DNA from: Cafeteria roenbergensis
Taxonomy: Eukaryota; Sar; Bigyra; Bicosoecida; Cafeteriaceae
NCBI GenBank assembly: GCA_008330645.1
Contig: VLTN01000081.1
Coordinates: 1 to 64,000 of the forward strand
Reading direction: 5' to 3'
Length of the DNA stretch: 64,000 bases
Positions 29,801-41,500 of this stretch are shown one piece after another (within the stretch, counting starts at the first letter, position 1; each line of letters begins with the position of its first letter). The position numbers and the translations under genes were made by a program. The notes beneath the pieces are model-generated. The model was not told where the DNA came from. It did no database searches and saw only the letters and a program-made list of their open reading frames with translations.

Positions 29801-32800
29801 GAATCCGCCGCCGGTCCGACAGCCCGCTCTGGGGCCGTGTCCCTCCGGTCGGAACCCCAAGCGCCTGCCGCGGCGACGCGCTTCGCAGGGGCTGAGGCCT
29901 CGCCAGCCCAGGCTGGTTGGCACGACGACCCCGCCGCTGCCGAGCCCCAGTCGACCCTCAAGCGCGACGCCGCAGGTGCCCGCGTGGCGCCGCTGCCCGT
30001 GAATGCTGCCTTCAGCTCCGTGCTTCGGCCGCAGCCTGCGTTTGGCTCCAGCGGAGGAGCGACGGGTGGCCCCAACCTTGCCTTCGGGCAAGCGGACCTA
30101 AGCATTCCGCGCCTGCCGTCCCGGGGCAGGGCCCGGCGCGGGGCCCAGCGCCGAGCAGCGCATGAGCGCCGAAGCGATTCTGCCGGCCGGCGCAGGGGCG
30201 ACACGTCGGAAGACGAGCAGGCGGCTCCGGTCGCACGGCTGGCTCTGCCGGACGAGCACCCTGTCGACGACGTTGAGGACCGAGCCGTGGAGTCGTCGCG
30301 TGCCTCAGGTGGGCCAGAAGCTCCTGCGATGGTCAGCGGGGCTGACGCGCGACCTGCGGTGGCGGCAGCGCTGTCGCCAGACTCCCGGCGGCACCGGCGC
30401 TTGGACCGGCTGCGCGAGCGAGCAGCGTCATCTCGGCGGCAGCAGCAAGGCCGCGCTGTGGACCAGACCAGGGACGAGCAGCGGGCGCCGCAGCACTCCC
30501 GAGCAGGGCCGGCCGGCAGCGGGTTCGGCGAGGGGCAAGGCCTCGGAGGCACCCTCGGCGCCAGGTCGGCCGCGGCAACGCCGGCACTAGCACCGGCTCC
30601 GGCCGTGGACCCAGCAGTGGACCCTGCATCGGTTTCGGCCCCGGCCTCCCGGCAGAGGGGGTCGGGCTCGTCCTCTCCCGTTGCGCGGCTCGCGGAAGTC
30701 GCGTATCGCGCTGGCTTGGAGCCAGCGTCCCTCGATGCGTTTGCCGCTCTGCTCGCAGACGACGCGGGTCTCACCTCAAGCTCGGAGAGCCAAGGCAGCA
30801 GCGGCTGCGGAAGCCTTAGTGACGGCCATTGCGAGGAAGACGGCTTGGGTGGCAGCGCCACAGCGCCCGGGGGGGTCGGGGCAGCACCCCAGGATGACTC
30901 GCACAGTTCGCTTCTCGACGACAGCGCAAGCGACACTGAAGGGTCGGTCGGCCCTCGCGATGGAGGGGGAAGGGTGCGCGATGCCGGAGTCAGCGCCGTG
31001 GGGATTGGCCCGGGGCTGGAGGCAGGGCGCTCGAGCGGTGCCGCTGGAGCCGCGGCCGGCTGGCCTCGCTTCAGCGGCGAGGCCACAGCCAACAGCGGGC
31101 GGGACGAGGCCGCCGAGCTGGGCGTGAGTCGCTCCCATTCGCGGCCGTCAGAGTGGGCTCGTTCGAGCACCGCCCACGCAGCAATCGCGCCCGGGGCGGA
31201 CGGGCGCGCGGCTGCTCCTCGCCGGCCGCCACCGACGCCGCCGAGCGCCGCCGTCACCCCACACCCCGCTCCGATCGCTGCTGAGTCTGACAGGGTGCGC
31301 GCCAGCCAAGGCCGCGCCACGGCAAGCCCCGCCCGCGCCCCGCCCGTGCCCCCGTCAGCCGGCAAGGACTCCTCCGGCTCTGCCGCCCAGCCGCCGCACT
31401 CCCCAGAAGCGTCGCCAGGACCCTCGCCCTCGGGATCCGCGGCCTCTCCGGTGCTTTCTGGGCCCGGCCTCGGCGATGCCTCGCCGACGGCGCTCACCCG
31501 CGCCAGGGCGGCAGACGTGGCGGTGTCTCCCTCGCCCCCCAGGCGCTCCCCTGTGGCCCCGCGGCTGGCAGCGGGCGTGTCACGGCAGCCAGACTTTGGG
31601 GCGGGAATGTCCCCAGACGCCCAGCGATCCTCCCACCGCGATCACGCCTCAGTAGCAGTGGCGGGAGAGGCGGGGTCCCCTGGCGCTCTCGACAGCACTG
31701 GCCCATCCGGCCATTCCTTGAAGAGCGTGAGGTTTGCGGCAGGGTCGTCGCCGCAGCCCACGCAGCGACGGCAGCGGCCGTTCGAGGCCCGGGCTGCCGC
31801 CGGCCAGTCCTCTGCCTCCGGCGCCGACCCCCGCAGTGCTGCCCGTCCGCCCACGCCGTACACTCGCCATGGCGACAAGACCTGCCGCCGCACCGACGCC
31901 GCCGGCTTCAGCGCGGACGGAGCGCCTGCTGGCAGCCCGGCCACCCCTGCATCTGGGCCGCGCTGCGAAGAGCCGGCGCCGCAAGCAGCAGCCGACGTCG
32001 GCTCGCCTGCCGATGAAGCGGGCAACGTGTCCGGCCTGAGCGAGACGGCGTCGTTCATGGACCCCACTCCTGGGCAGAGCAGGATGGCAGCGGGCCAGGC
32101 TGAAGCCCCCGCCGCGGCAGCAGCGCTCTCACGAGGCCTGGGCTCAGCTCCGGACCCCGCTGCCGTGCCCGCGCATGGGTGGTCCTCCCTGAGTCCCAGC
32201 GGCAGCCGTGGTGCGGAAAAGCAGTCTTCAGACAGGAGCATGCCCGTGCGAGCCATCCTCAATGACAGCGCCCTGCTGAGGCAGCATGCTTCGTCTCCGG
32301 GATCGCTGTCGCTCTCGCCGGCGGTGTCCTCCGGCCGCGGCTTTCCGTCCAGTCCGCGCAATGCCGGGCCTGCCTCGTCAGCCGCAGCCGCAGCGCTCTC
32401 GCCACTCAGCGATGCGGCGCCGGCCGTGGCCGACCAGGCGCCAGTCCGAGCCGCAAACTCGCCAATGGCGGTTCCGGAAGCCGCCTCTGCCGTGCCGCTC
32501 GGAGCCCTCCCGGCGTCGCCGTCGCTGAGTGAGCGACCCGGAGCCAAGGCACATCGCCGGCCCGCGTCGCCAATCGTGCCGTCGCCTGCGCGAGGGCCCA
32601 TGCGGCTCGCGCCCAGCTCCAGCCAGGTCACCGGCCCGTCTTCCGCAGTTTCGGCCACGTCCGCCCAAGCAGCCACGGCGCCGGTCACTGGCGTGAGCCC
32701 CGGCGTGCGCGCAGCAGCATCGGTTGCAGCAAGTCCGCCAACGAGCCAGGGCAGCGTGACCGGCCGCGCGCACGTCGGGCCGCCCCCGTCCGACGCCTCG

Positions 32801-35800
32801 CCGGACTCGCGATCAGCGGCAAGGAGCCTCCAGTTCTCGCCCGCAGCCCCGACGTCCGCCCGCACGCCCTCTTTCGCCCCAAGGGGTCGGGGCAGAACGG
32901 GGCCGGGTCAGCCGGTCGATGCCCAGGAGAACCAGCGTGAGGGGGCGGGAGCGGCTGCCGCTTCGCAGCAAGGGTCCTCCCCCTCGGCCCAGAGCGACGG
33001 CGGGCAGGAGAGCGGGAGCGGCGGCTTCGACGGAGGCCATGGCGCCCGCGTCTTCGCGTCCGCGGCCACCCCTGGGCTTCCGCGCTCGCTGTCCGACAGC
33101 AGCATGACGGCGGCCTCTCGCCGACAGCGCTTGCCCCCAGACACGGCGCGCAAGCAGGATGAGTGGATTCGGCAGGTGATGGGCGGGCGGGAGGTCACCC
33201 CCGCAATGGAGCCGGGTCAGACGGAGCCGCCAGCCACCAGCAGCCCGCTGCAGTCCGACCTACCCGCCGCCGTCGGTCGCACCAGGCAGCCGGCCGCCAG
33301 CCCAATCATCCCCAGCCCCGTTCACAGGGCGACCGCCCTTGCGCCCTCCGGCGGAGGTGCCCAGTCGCCGAGCGTGGCCCAGTCGCCTGCGTCAGAGGCG
33401 GTTCCGCCCACAAGCTCCGCGGACACGCCTTTCGCAGTTCGGGGGCGCCTCTCCGCGTCGCTTCTGGCAGACACGCCCTTTTCGCAGCGCAGTGGCAACC
33501 AGCCCCACAGCCCTGACGCCCCCCACCGCACCGCCTTTGCTGCCGGCGCGAGCCCCGGGCTGTTCGACTCGCCGGTGCGCGCCGAGGGCCGACTTCTCGA
33601 CCGCACGGACTGCGCTCCTGCCGGCGACGCCGCAGGAGCGGGCGTGCCTGGGAACGACGGGCGGGAGCCGCTGGCTCCGGCTGCCGGCGGGTCGCTTCCG
33701 GCTGGTGCTGGCGCTGCGGCGGCTAGCTTCGGCGCAGATGCCGGACGCTCTGCCGGCCACCCAGGTCTCGAGGCCTCGCCGGCGCAGCTGGAGCGGCAGT
33801 CGGCGCCCAGCCTGCCCTTCCGCATTCACATTGGCGAGACGGGGGTCACCATCGACGGGCTGGGTGGCTCGGGGCTGCCGTTCGGCGCCTCCTCGCAGCC
33901 GGCGCCTGCATCGGGCTCGGCCCCGTTCGCGGGCGCCGGCCCCGGCCCCGGCCCGGGCAGCATGAGTGTTGCGCCCTGGGAGACCACAGGGCCAATGGTC
34001 GCTGGCATCCTGGGCGGGACGCACGCTGTGTCCGCGCAGGCTGAGCTCGGGGCCGCCCGGCCGGGAAACGGCGAGTCTGGCGCGCCACCTGCCTCTTCAG
34101 TGGCTGCGGGGTCGCAGGGGCTGCTTGCGCCGGGCACTCTTGCGGGCACCCACCCGCGCAGGCGGAGTAGCGATGCCGCAACGCTTGCGGAGGGCGGTCT
34201 CGCGTCGATGGCGCCCCGGCCGTCAGACGGACTGCCGCCGCAAGCGACGGGCCCGAGGGCAGCCGCGGCCGACAGGCTCAGCCTCGAAACCGCCCCGCCG
34301 GCATTGTCCAGGCAGTGGGAGGGGAATGCTTCCGATCTTGCCTTTGGCCCGGACGCCAGCGCACCGGCGACGGCGGCGGCAACGGCTGCGCGCTCGCAGG
34401 GCGGGTCGCGCCGTCGCTGGAGCGGCCGCACGCACATCCGCTTTGGCGCCGGAGGTCTGTGCGAAATCACGACCGAGTCAGCGAGAGACGAGGGCGGTAG
34501 CAGCATGCACGACCACCCAGCAGGCGAGCCAGCCGGCGCAACTGTCACTGGGACGCAAGGAGCGACCCGGCGCGTGTCCGTCGGCTCCGAGCCGGCATCG
34601 CATGCGCCCCCCTCCGTGCCGAGCGCAGACCTGCAGCGCGGTGGCAGCTCCTCCCAGCCAGCTGCAACGGCCCAGCCTGCCCTGGCAGAGCCGGAGCCGG
34701 CCCGCTCGCCCGTGCAGCCGGCCAGGGCCCCTGCCCCACCCGCCGCGGCCGCAGAGGCAGCCCCGTCGCAGAGGCAAGCGGCGCCGAGCAGCAGTGTGAC
34801 GCCCCCGGCAGCGCAGGCGCCCGATCGCGAGAAGGTCCCTGGCCATGCGGGCGCTGGGCCTGCGGCCGTCGCGGCCCGGGCAGCCGGCGAAGCAGCTGCC
34901 GCCGCTGCGGAGGCGGCTGCCCGAGCTGCCGATGCAGTTTGCACCGGCGCACAATCCGCGTCAGTTCAGCCAAGCGGCCCGGCCGTGGGGCTTGCCGGAG
35001 CTCCGGAGCTTGGCAGGCAGGGCCGCAGGGCCGCCAGCACGGACAGCGGTGCGGGGCAGGAGCTGGATGGAGCCCGCGGCCGGGGCGGCGGCCAGCCCGC
35101 CGCTGCCAGGGCGCTGGCGGCCGAAGAGCCGCCCCGCGCGGCGTCGACGGGCCTGCGGGAGCGTGCCGGCGGCGTGGTTGCCCGGGGACCGATGCGCAGG
35201 GCGGCGGCAAGGTCGCCGCGGCGGGGAGCCCGCGGCGGCCCCAACACGGACGCGACCGGGGCGCCCCGGCCGTTTGGGGCGGCCACCGAGGAAAGGAGCG
35301 CGCCGCCTGAGGGCGGCTCGTCAGCTGGCAAGCAGGCCGCCGCGCATGGGGCGGGCTCCAGGCCCGAGAGCCCTGCGCCGCCCGCAGTGACCCGGGCAGC
35401 TCCCGTGAAGGCCATTGGCGGCATCATGATTGGAACCGAGGTGGCCCTCGCCCCCTCCCAGCCCGCTGCCTCGGCGCGCCTGCCTGGTCCGTCTGGCAGG
35501 CTGTCCAGGTCGGGACGCGACTCGCGGGTGGCCTCCGGCAATGACCGTGACAGTGACCGTGACGGACGGCGAGCCTCGCGGGGCCAGCACCACAGGCCCA
35601 GCCGGGTCGACGCGTCTGACGTCTCGCTGAGCAAGGGCCCCGCGCCGGCTGGGGGGGCTTCTGCCGTCAGCGCCTCGCGAGGCTCAGCGCTGCTGCGATC
35701 TGATGGGTGGCAGCGATCCGCGGCGCCGTCGCCATCGCCGCTTCCGTTCGGAGATGCAAGCGGGCACAGCCGCACCCCGTCGATGCCGCCTGCGCCGACC

Positions 35801-35842
35801 GTGTCTGTTGCCGTGGGGATGGGCGCCGGGCCGAGGCGCTGA
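22101..35842 (+). CDS. giant low-complexity protein of about 4,433 residues, function unknown
   Basis: Two small exons (22101-22160, 22363-22449) and one 13,155-bp exon (22688-35842) join in phase 0. The small exons encode MSDVQLAAIDAVLCFPGLVA and EVLDAIEGIESGVTPSGFAA..., continuing into RLLAPDQAAACVVDSRAAA, a compact helical N-terminus. Most of the rest is Ser/Pro/Ala/Gly/Arg-rich and predicted disordered, with a poly-Ser run near 23774. One ordered-looking island lies at about 25850-26560: a basic helix of Arg/Ala/Glu, then LLVQLVTAFAGFGDHHPW, EGQFVKLGLEAGLTGYGG, AAIWKMHSFGVKLQRRSMLR and ALVSLAAKRY, followed at about 26870 by DLAVRVMVLRHLLPLGMRMG. Later islands are FRIHIGETGVTIDGLGGSG and GRTHIRFGAGGLCEI. 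I recognise no family. The larger open frame beginning at 22505 is an artefact of reading through the second intron. Confidence 0.7.
22657..22680 (+). repeat. (TGCC)6 microsatellite immediately before a splice acceptor
   Basis: Six TGCC units followed directly by TGCGCAG, whose AG (22686-22687) is the acceptor for the 13-kb exon of the giant gene. The repeat occupies the place of the polypyrimidine tract. Confidence 0.93.
23774..23803 (+). repeat. (AGC)n trinucleotide repeat encoding poly-Ser
   Basis: About ten AGC codons in frame within the giant protein gene, flanked by Gly/Arg and Gly/Leu codons. Confidence 0.9.
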
Positions 35843-36111
35843 CAGGCTTGTGTGTGGGAGCATTTTGAGGTGCGTGTACTTGCAACGATTCTGTCTGGCC
35901 CGCAGCGAAGAGGGCGTTCGATTGTTTTACCGGGTGCGATGCAAACGAGAGGACCGTTCCATTGCTCTGGGGCGCAGCCCGCGCGACGCAATCGCCACGA
36001 GCATGCGCCGATGTTGGGCGCGGGGCATTGCAGCTTTCACGTGTCGCTCTGCCTGCCGACGGCTGCTCTCGCAGCAGCCGTACCGCCGCACTTCCGGCAA
36101 GGCTACGGACT
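35843..36111 (+). promoter_or_regulatory. intergenic and probable promoter region of argininosuccinate synthase
   Basis: 269 bp between two same-strand genes. The first 100 bases are less GC-rich than the flanks (for example GTTCGATTGTTTTACC near 35917). No defined motif is recognised. Confidence 0.35.
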
Positions 36112-38289
36112 ATGCTCGCCCGCGCCCTCGCTCGCACGTCGCGCGTCGTGCCGTCGGCCATGGCCACGGCCGTGCGTGCCGCCAGCTCCTCGGCGGTGGC
36201 GGCTCCCGCTGCGGCTGCCGCGGCAGGCGCAGTGCCCTCTTGGGCCCGCAACCTGTCCGGCCAGGGCGCCAAGGGCAAGGTCGTGCTGCTGTACAGGTGA
36301 GCAGGTCACGGTGCCGATGAGCCCTTCCGCTGGGCGCTGAAGCGACCAGGCCCGCCGTGGTCGCAGGGGCGAGAAAAGCTGCGCCCCGCCAACTGTCGCC
36401 TCGGTCGGCGATCCGAGCCCGCGCACTGGCGGCCCAAGGCCTCCGGGCGCGGCCAAGCGCGGGAAGGCCAGCACCGGCTCTGATTCGGCGCGGCGGCCAC
36501 TGGAGGGGGAGGCGCGGGGCCTTGCCCCGCCGCGAGCGGCAGCCTCTCTTTCGGTGGCAGCCTGACTGATGACCCTCCGGCCGTGCAGGCGCTGGTGACC
36601 CGCGTTGGCGACCTCGCTCCCGCCCCGCGACCCGCCCGACCCTCGCGCAGCGGCGGCCTCGACACCTCTTGCATCCTTCTGTGGCTGCTCGAGCAGGGCT
36701 ACGACGTGCACGCCTACGTGGCCAACCTCGGCCAGGAGGAGGACTTCGAGGCCGCCCGCGAGAAGGCGACCAAGGTGAGGCGAAGTTGAATTGCCTCGCT
36801 GCCCGAGTGACTGGCCCTGCTCGCGCCGCGCCGCGAGCCAAGGCCCGGAAGTGCAGCCGCCGGACGGTCCTGTTGTTGGAGGCTTGCTTTGGGGCCGGCC
36901 ACGGGCTGCAACTCGGTATCTCTGGGCCCGTGGGATGCCGTCGCACGCAGATCGGCGCGGCTGGCGTTCACATCGAGGACCTCCGCGAGGACTTCCTGAC
37001 CAACTACATCTACCCGTCCATCCAGTGCAATGCCATGTACGAGAACCTCTACCTTCTCGGCACGTCCATCGCCCGCCCCTGCATCTCCAAGCGCGCGGTC
37101 GAGATCGCCAGTGAGTGTCTCGCGGCTCGGCGCTCTCCGGCGCCCGCGCCCCTGCGTCCGCAGACTTGCTGCAACCTGGCTTCGCGCCTGCGACTCTGCG
37201 CCCCCCCCTGCCGTGAATCCGCAGAGCGCGAGGGCTGCGACTTCGTGTCCCATGGCGCCACCGGCAAGGGCAACGACCAGGTCCGCTTCGAGCTCAGCAT
37301 GTACGCGCTCGCCCCGCACCTCAAGATGATCGTGCCGTGGCGCGACCCGTGTGAGTCTTCCCCGCTGCATCCGGGTTGCGCGCGCGGGACCAGCGCAGTC
37401 GCTCGTGCACCACAGCGGTGACTCCGGGATTGTCGCAGCCGACGCGGTGCCGCCCCTCTCCCCGCCCGCCCTGCCCGTCGCCGCAGCCTTCTTCGAGCGC
37501 TTCCAGGGCCGCTCGGACCTCCTCGCCTACGCCGCCGACAACGGCCTGCCCGTGGTGCAGACCAAGGCCAAGCCGTACTCGATGGACGAGAACATGTTCC
37601 ACATCAGCTACGAGGCCGGCGTTCTCGAGGACCCGGCGAACGCCCCCTCGGACGACATGTTCCGCCTTACCACCAACCCCGAGGACGCTCCCGACACCCC
37701 CGAGTACATCGCCGTCACCTTTGACCAGGGCATCCCCGTCAAGGTGGAGAACATCGCCGAGGGCCACGAGCGCACCATCGACAACCAGCTCGAGGCCTTC
37801 CTCTACCTCAACGAGGTGGCCGGCCGCCACGGCGTCGGGCGCGTCGACGTGGTCGAGAACCGCTTCGTCGGCATGAAGTCCCGCGGCATCTACGAGACCC
37901 CCGCCGGCGAGGTGCTCCGCACCGCCCACATCGGCCTCGAGGGCCTCACCCTCGACCGCGAGGTGTTCAAGCTGCGCGACATGTACTCGGCCAAGTTCGC
38001 CGAGTACTGCTACAACGGCTTCTGGTTCAGCCCGGAGATGGACTTTGTCCTCAAGGCCGTGAAGGAGTCCCAGAAGAACGTCAGCGGCCGCGTGGTCGTC
38101 AAGCTCTTCAAGGGCAGGGCATCCATCCACACCCGCGAGAGCCCCGTCAGCCTGTACGACAAGAACATCGTCTCCATGGACGTCGCCGGCGGCTACAACC
38201 CCGCTGACGCCGAGGGCTTCATCCGCATCAACTCCCTCCGCCTCAAGGCGCACGCTGCCCGCGAGAAGTCCCTCGGCCGCACCCTCTGA
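36112..38289 (+). CDS. argininosuccinate synthase
   Basis: Joins citrulline and aspartate using ATP to form argininosuccinate, the penultimate step of arginine synthesis and part of the urea cycle. Exons 36112-36296, 36651-36774, 36951-37110, 37225-37350 and 37487-38289 give 465 residues. The ATP-binding P-loop [11 protein letters not shown] (residues 61-71) is split by the first intron and restored by splicing. Further hallmarks are [43 protein letters not shown] (citrulline/aspartate site), WSMDEN-like [34 protein letters not shown] and [17 protein letters not shown]. Unlike the typical 400-415-residue cytosolic enzyme, it has an Ala/Ser/Arg-rich N-terminal extension of about 55 residues that looks like a targeting sequence. 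An internal Met at residue 17 could be an alternative start. Identity is secure; localisation is inferred. Confidence 0.96.
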
Positions 38290-38536
38290 GCCGCCTGCGT
38301 TGCGCCCCAGTGATCATATGCCTTTTCGCTCCCCACCCCTTCAATTCTCGCGCCTTGCCGCTCTGGTCGCGGTCCGGTGTTCTCCTTTGCCTTTCACGCT
38401 CTGCCAGCGCGCACGCGCCAGCTCGCTCTCGATTGCAAGCGGCCCCACGCACGCGGACCCACGCAACAACCAAGTCAGACGAAGCGAACCACGCACCGCG
38501 GACCCCCCGCGCAAAGCCGTCGCGGACAGGCACCCC
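38290..38536. other. convergent 3' intergenic region
   Basis: 247 bp between the stop codons of argininosuccinate synthase (+) and IFT144 (-). Nothing recognised. Confidence 0.5.
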
Positions 38537-41500
38537 TCACGACAGCCCGAGCGCGCCCAATGCTGCCATGGTGGCGCCGCCCCGCGCAGGCGCTGCGGCT
38601 GCTGCCGACGCCGCGGCCGCCCGCTCCGCCCCGTCCTTTTCGTCCTCCTCCTCCTTCCCTGGCGACGGCTTGCGCGCCGTCTGGGACACCCACTTCTGCA
38701 GCTCTGCGGCGGGGTCCTTGGTCAGCTGCGGCGTGCCCAGTGCGACGGTCTGCTCGCACATTGGGCAGGACGGGTTCTCCTCCACCATCCTGCCAAGGTG
38801 CGAGAAGAGGGCTGGCCAGTTGCAGCGGGGGCAGGAGGACCAGTCGTCGAGGACCATGTGCCGGCCGGTGACCACGCAGCGCGGCAGATGGGTCTTGCAG
38901 CTGGGGCACTCGGACTCCCAGGCGCCGAGGGCGAAGGAGCACACGGGGCAGGGGGAGGTCTCCTGGTCCTTTTCAGTCTTGCCTGGGCGCCGAACGAGCG
39001 CCTCGATGTTGCGGCGCAGCTTGCCGTCGATCTTCTCCCGGTGCTCGTCGTCCATGAGCACGCGGGCAAACTCCGTGGCGCTGCGCTTCAGCCCCGCGCG
39101 GTGGCACTCCACCACCGTCATGGTCAGCACTGCGGTGGCGTTGAACGCGAAGCGGCTGAGGTCGTCCACGCAGCGCAGCAGCAGACGTGCCGCGCCCTCG
39201 TGGTCGCCCGACTTGACGAGCCGCCGCGCGAGCACGTACGAGTGGAGCAGCTCGAGCGATCCGACAAGCGCTGAGGGCACGCGGACGTCCTTGGCTGCGA
39301 GGGCAAGAGCGAGGCACTCGGAGGGGAGCTTGGATTGGCGGGCTGCGCGGACCGCAGCGTGCTGCGGAGACGACAGCGGCAGCAGCGACGCTGGCAGCTG
39401 CATTGGCAGAGCTGCCGCTCTTCTCACCCATCAGCTCGCGGTGCATCTCGAAGAGGACGCCGTGCGCCACGCGGTAGTTTCCGGCGATGCGCTGGTTGTC
39501 GGCGATGACGATGGCCGCCTTGGCCGCCTGCTCGAAGTTGTCGAGAGCCATGTAGAGCTTGAAAATGTACTGGGGGTCCTTTGGCACGCCGTCCGCATCG
39601 CCAGTGAGGTGGTCGATGAGCGAGTTGACCAGCTGCTCGTTGCGGCTGCGGCCCACGACGTCCACTGCCTCGTCGAGGCACTTGTCCTCGTTGACGGGCT
39701 GCGGTCGAGCGGGGGGATGGAGATTCGGGGAGATTCGCGAGGGGGGCGTTCGGGGGACAGCCGCAGCGCGCGTTGCCAGACCGGCGGAGCTGGCGCAGCT
39801 GGGGGGGGGGGGGGTGCTTGGTGAGGCGGGGAGGGGGGAGGGGGAAAAGAGCAATGCTGCAATTAAACTTGCGTCCGGAGGCAGCTGCGCCGGCGAGACT
39901 CACGTCCAGGAAGTGGTTGAGGGCACGGTGGTAGTGGGCAGCCTTGGCGTAGAACTTGCCGGCGGTCGCCTTGTCGCCCTGCTCCTCGAAGTAGCGCGCG
40001 ATGCGCAGGAACTCCTCATCGGGAACCTCGCCGCCCATTGCTGCGGTGGTGGTGGTGGTGGTGGTGGTTGTTGCGGTCAAGGGGTCGAAAAGGGCTGGCA
40101 ATTGCAGGCGGTGGCGCGCGGGGGTCGGATGGGGGGCAGTCTGGACGCCAAAGGACGGGCCTGGGCCGCCCATCGCGCTGGCAACAGCAAGTGCGCTGGC
40201 AGCAGCGACCACGGACAAGTGCGCAACAGGGACACGAATTGGGCACCTTTCCGACTCGCAAACGAGCCACTCTCACCTGCTGCGATGACCTCCGTGTAGA
40301 CATCCATGGCGCCGCTGGAGACGGCGATGTCAAAGGCATCGTCGGGCCTGCCCGCCAGCAGGAGGAACTCCACGGCGCCCCGGGTGTTGTCGGACTCCTG
40401 GAAGTAGGCCGCCACCATGGTGGCCGCGGCTGTGGAGCGGGTCTTCCGCGTGAGCTCGGCTGCGTCGTCCGGCCTGTCCATCTTTTCAAGGTAGATGCGG
40501 ACGACGTCGTCCAGCGAGCGAGCTCGCTTGAAGGCCTCCACGGCCTCCCCGTACCGGCCCTGCTGCTCGCGGGCCTTGGCGAAGGCGACAAGCAGCCGCG
40601 GGCTGGTGACCTTGGGCATGATCTCGGCTGCCTTGTCGAACTCGCGAGAGAGGATGAGGATGCTGGCGGCGTGCTCCCAATCGGCCGCCTTGATGTAGAG
40701 CTCCGCCGCCTCGGGGGCCTGCTTGAGGCCCTCCAGGATGGCTGCGCACTCGCGCGCAAGCGCAGCATCGCCCTCCCTGGCAAGCTCCAGGCCGCGCCGC
40801 AGGCTCCCCGTCTTGAGGAGGGTGCGGGCGAGGCCGGCCTTGACCCTGACGTGCAGCTTGCCGACGCGGCTCGTGGGCTCGGCCCCGGGAAGGGTGTCGT
40901 CGGGGGGCAGGTCCCGCTCCGCCTCCTCGTACGTGGCGAGGGCCTTGTCGGCCTCGCCCTTCACCTCGAGCTGCTTGGCGCACTCGATCGAGATGCCGCC
41001 CACCTCGGTCGGCGCAATGGCGCGAGCGAGACGCAGCGCGCTGTCCCACTGCAGGAGGTCGCGCCGCAACTGGAGGGCCTCGCCTGGCGATGACGAGCGG
41101 AGGAACTCTTCCTCCGCCCTGTCATAGTCGGCAAACATAACCGCCATGTGGCCAGCAAGGGCGTGGACGTCCTCCACGTCAGCCACCGCCTCCAGGCTCA
41201 TCACCATGCCCGCGTCGCCGAGAGCTCGGTACACCCTGATGGCGATGGCAGGCTGGAGGTCAGTCTTGGCCCGGTTGGCAAGCGCCAGCAGCAAGGGGCG
41301 GCTCCGCACCCTCGAGGCCAACTCCCACCCAGCCTGCAGGCGGCCGAGCTGGATGGCCTGCTTGCACGCCTCCGCTGTCCCCTCGATCGTCGACAGGGAC
41401 GCCTTCTCCAGCCGCGTGTGGGTGTGCACGCGAGTGCGCGTGACCGCCCCGGCGTTGCTCCGGCTGAGGAGGACACCGTCCGTGAGGGCGACTGCAGTGT

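Noticed and set aside
29464-31497. Antisense open frame of 677 residues opposite the giant gene
   Set aside because: Low-complexity shadow of a GC-rich coding strand; similar long antisense frames lie opposite every gene. The sense frame joins in phase to ordered upstream exons.
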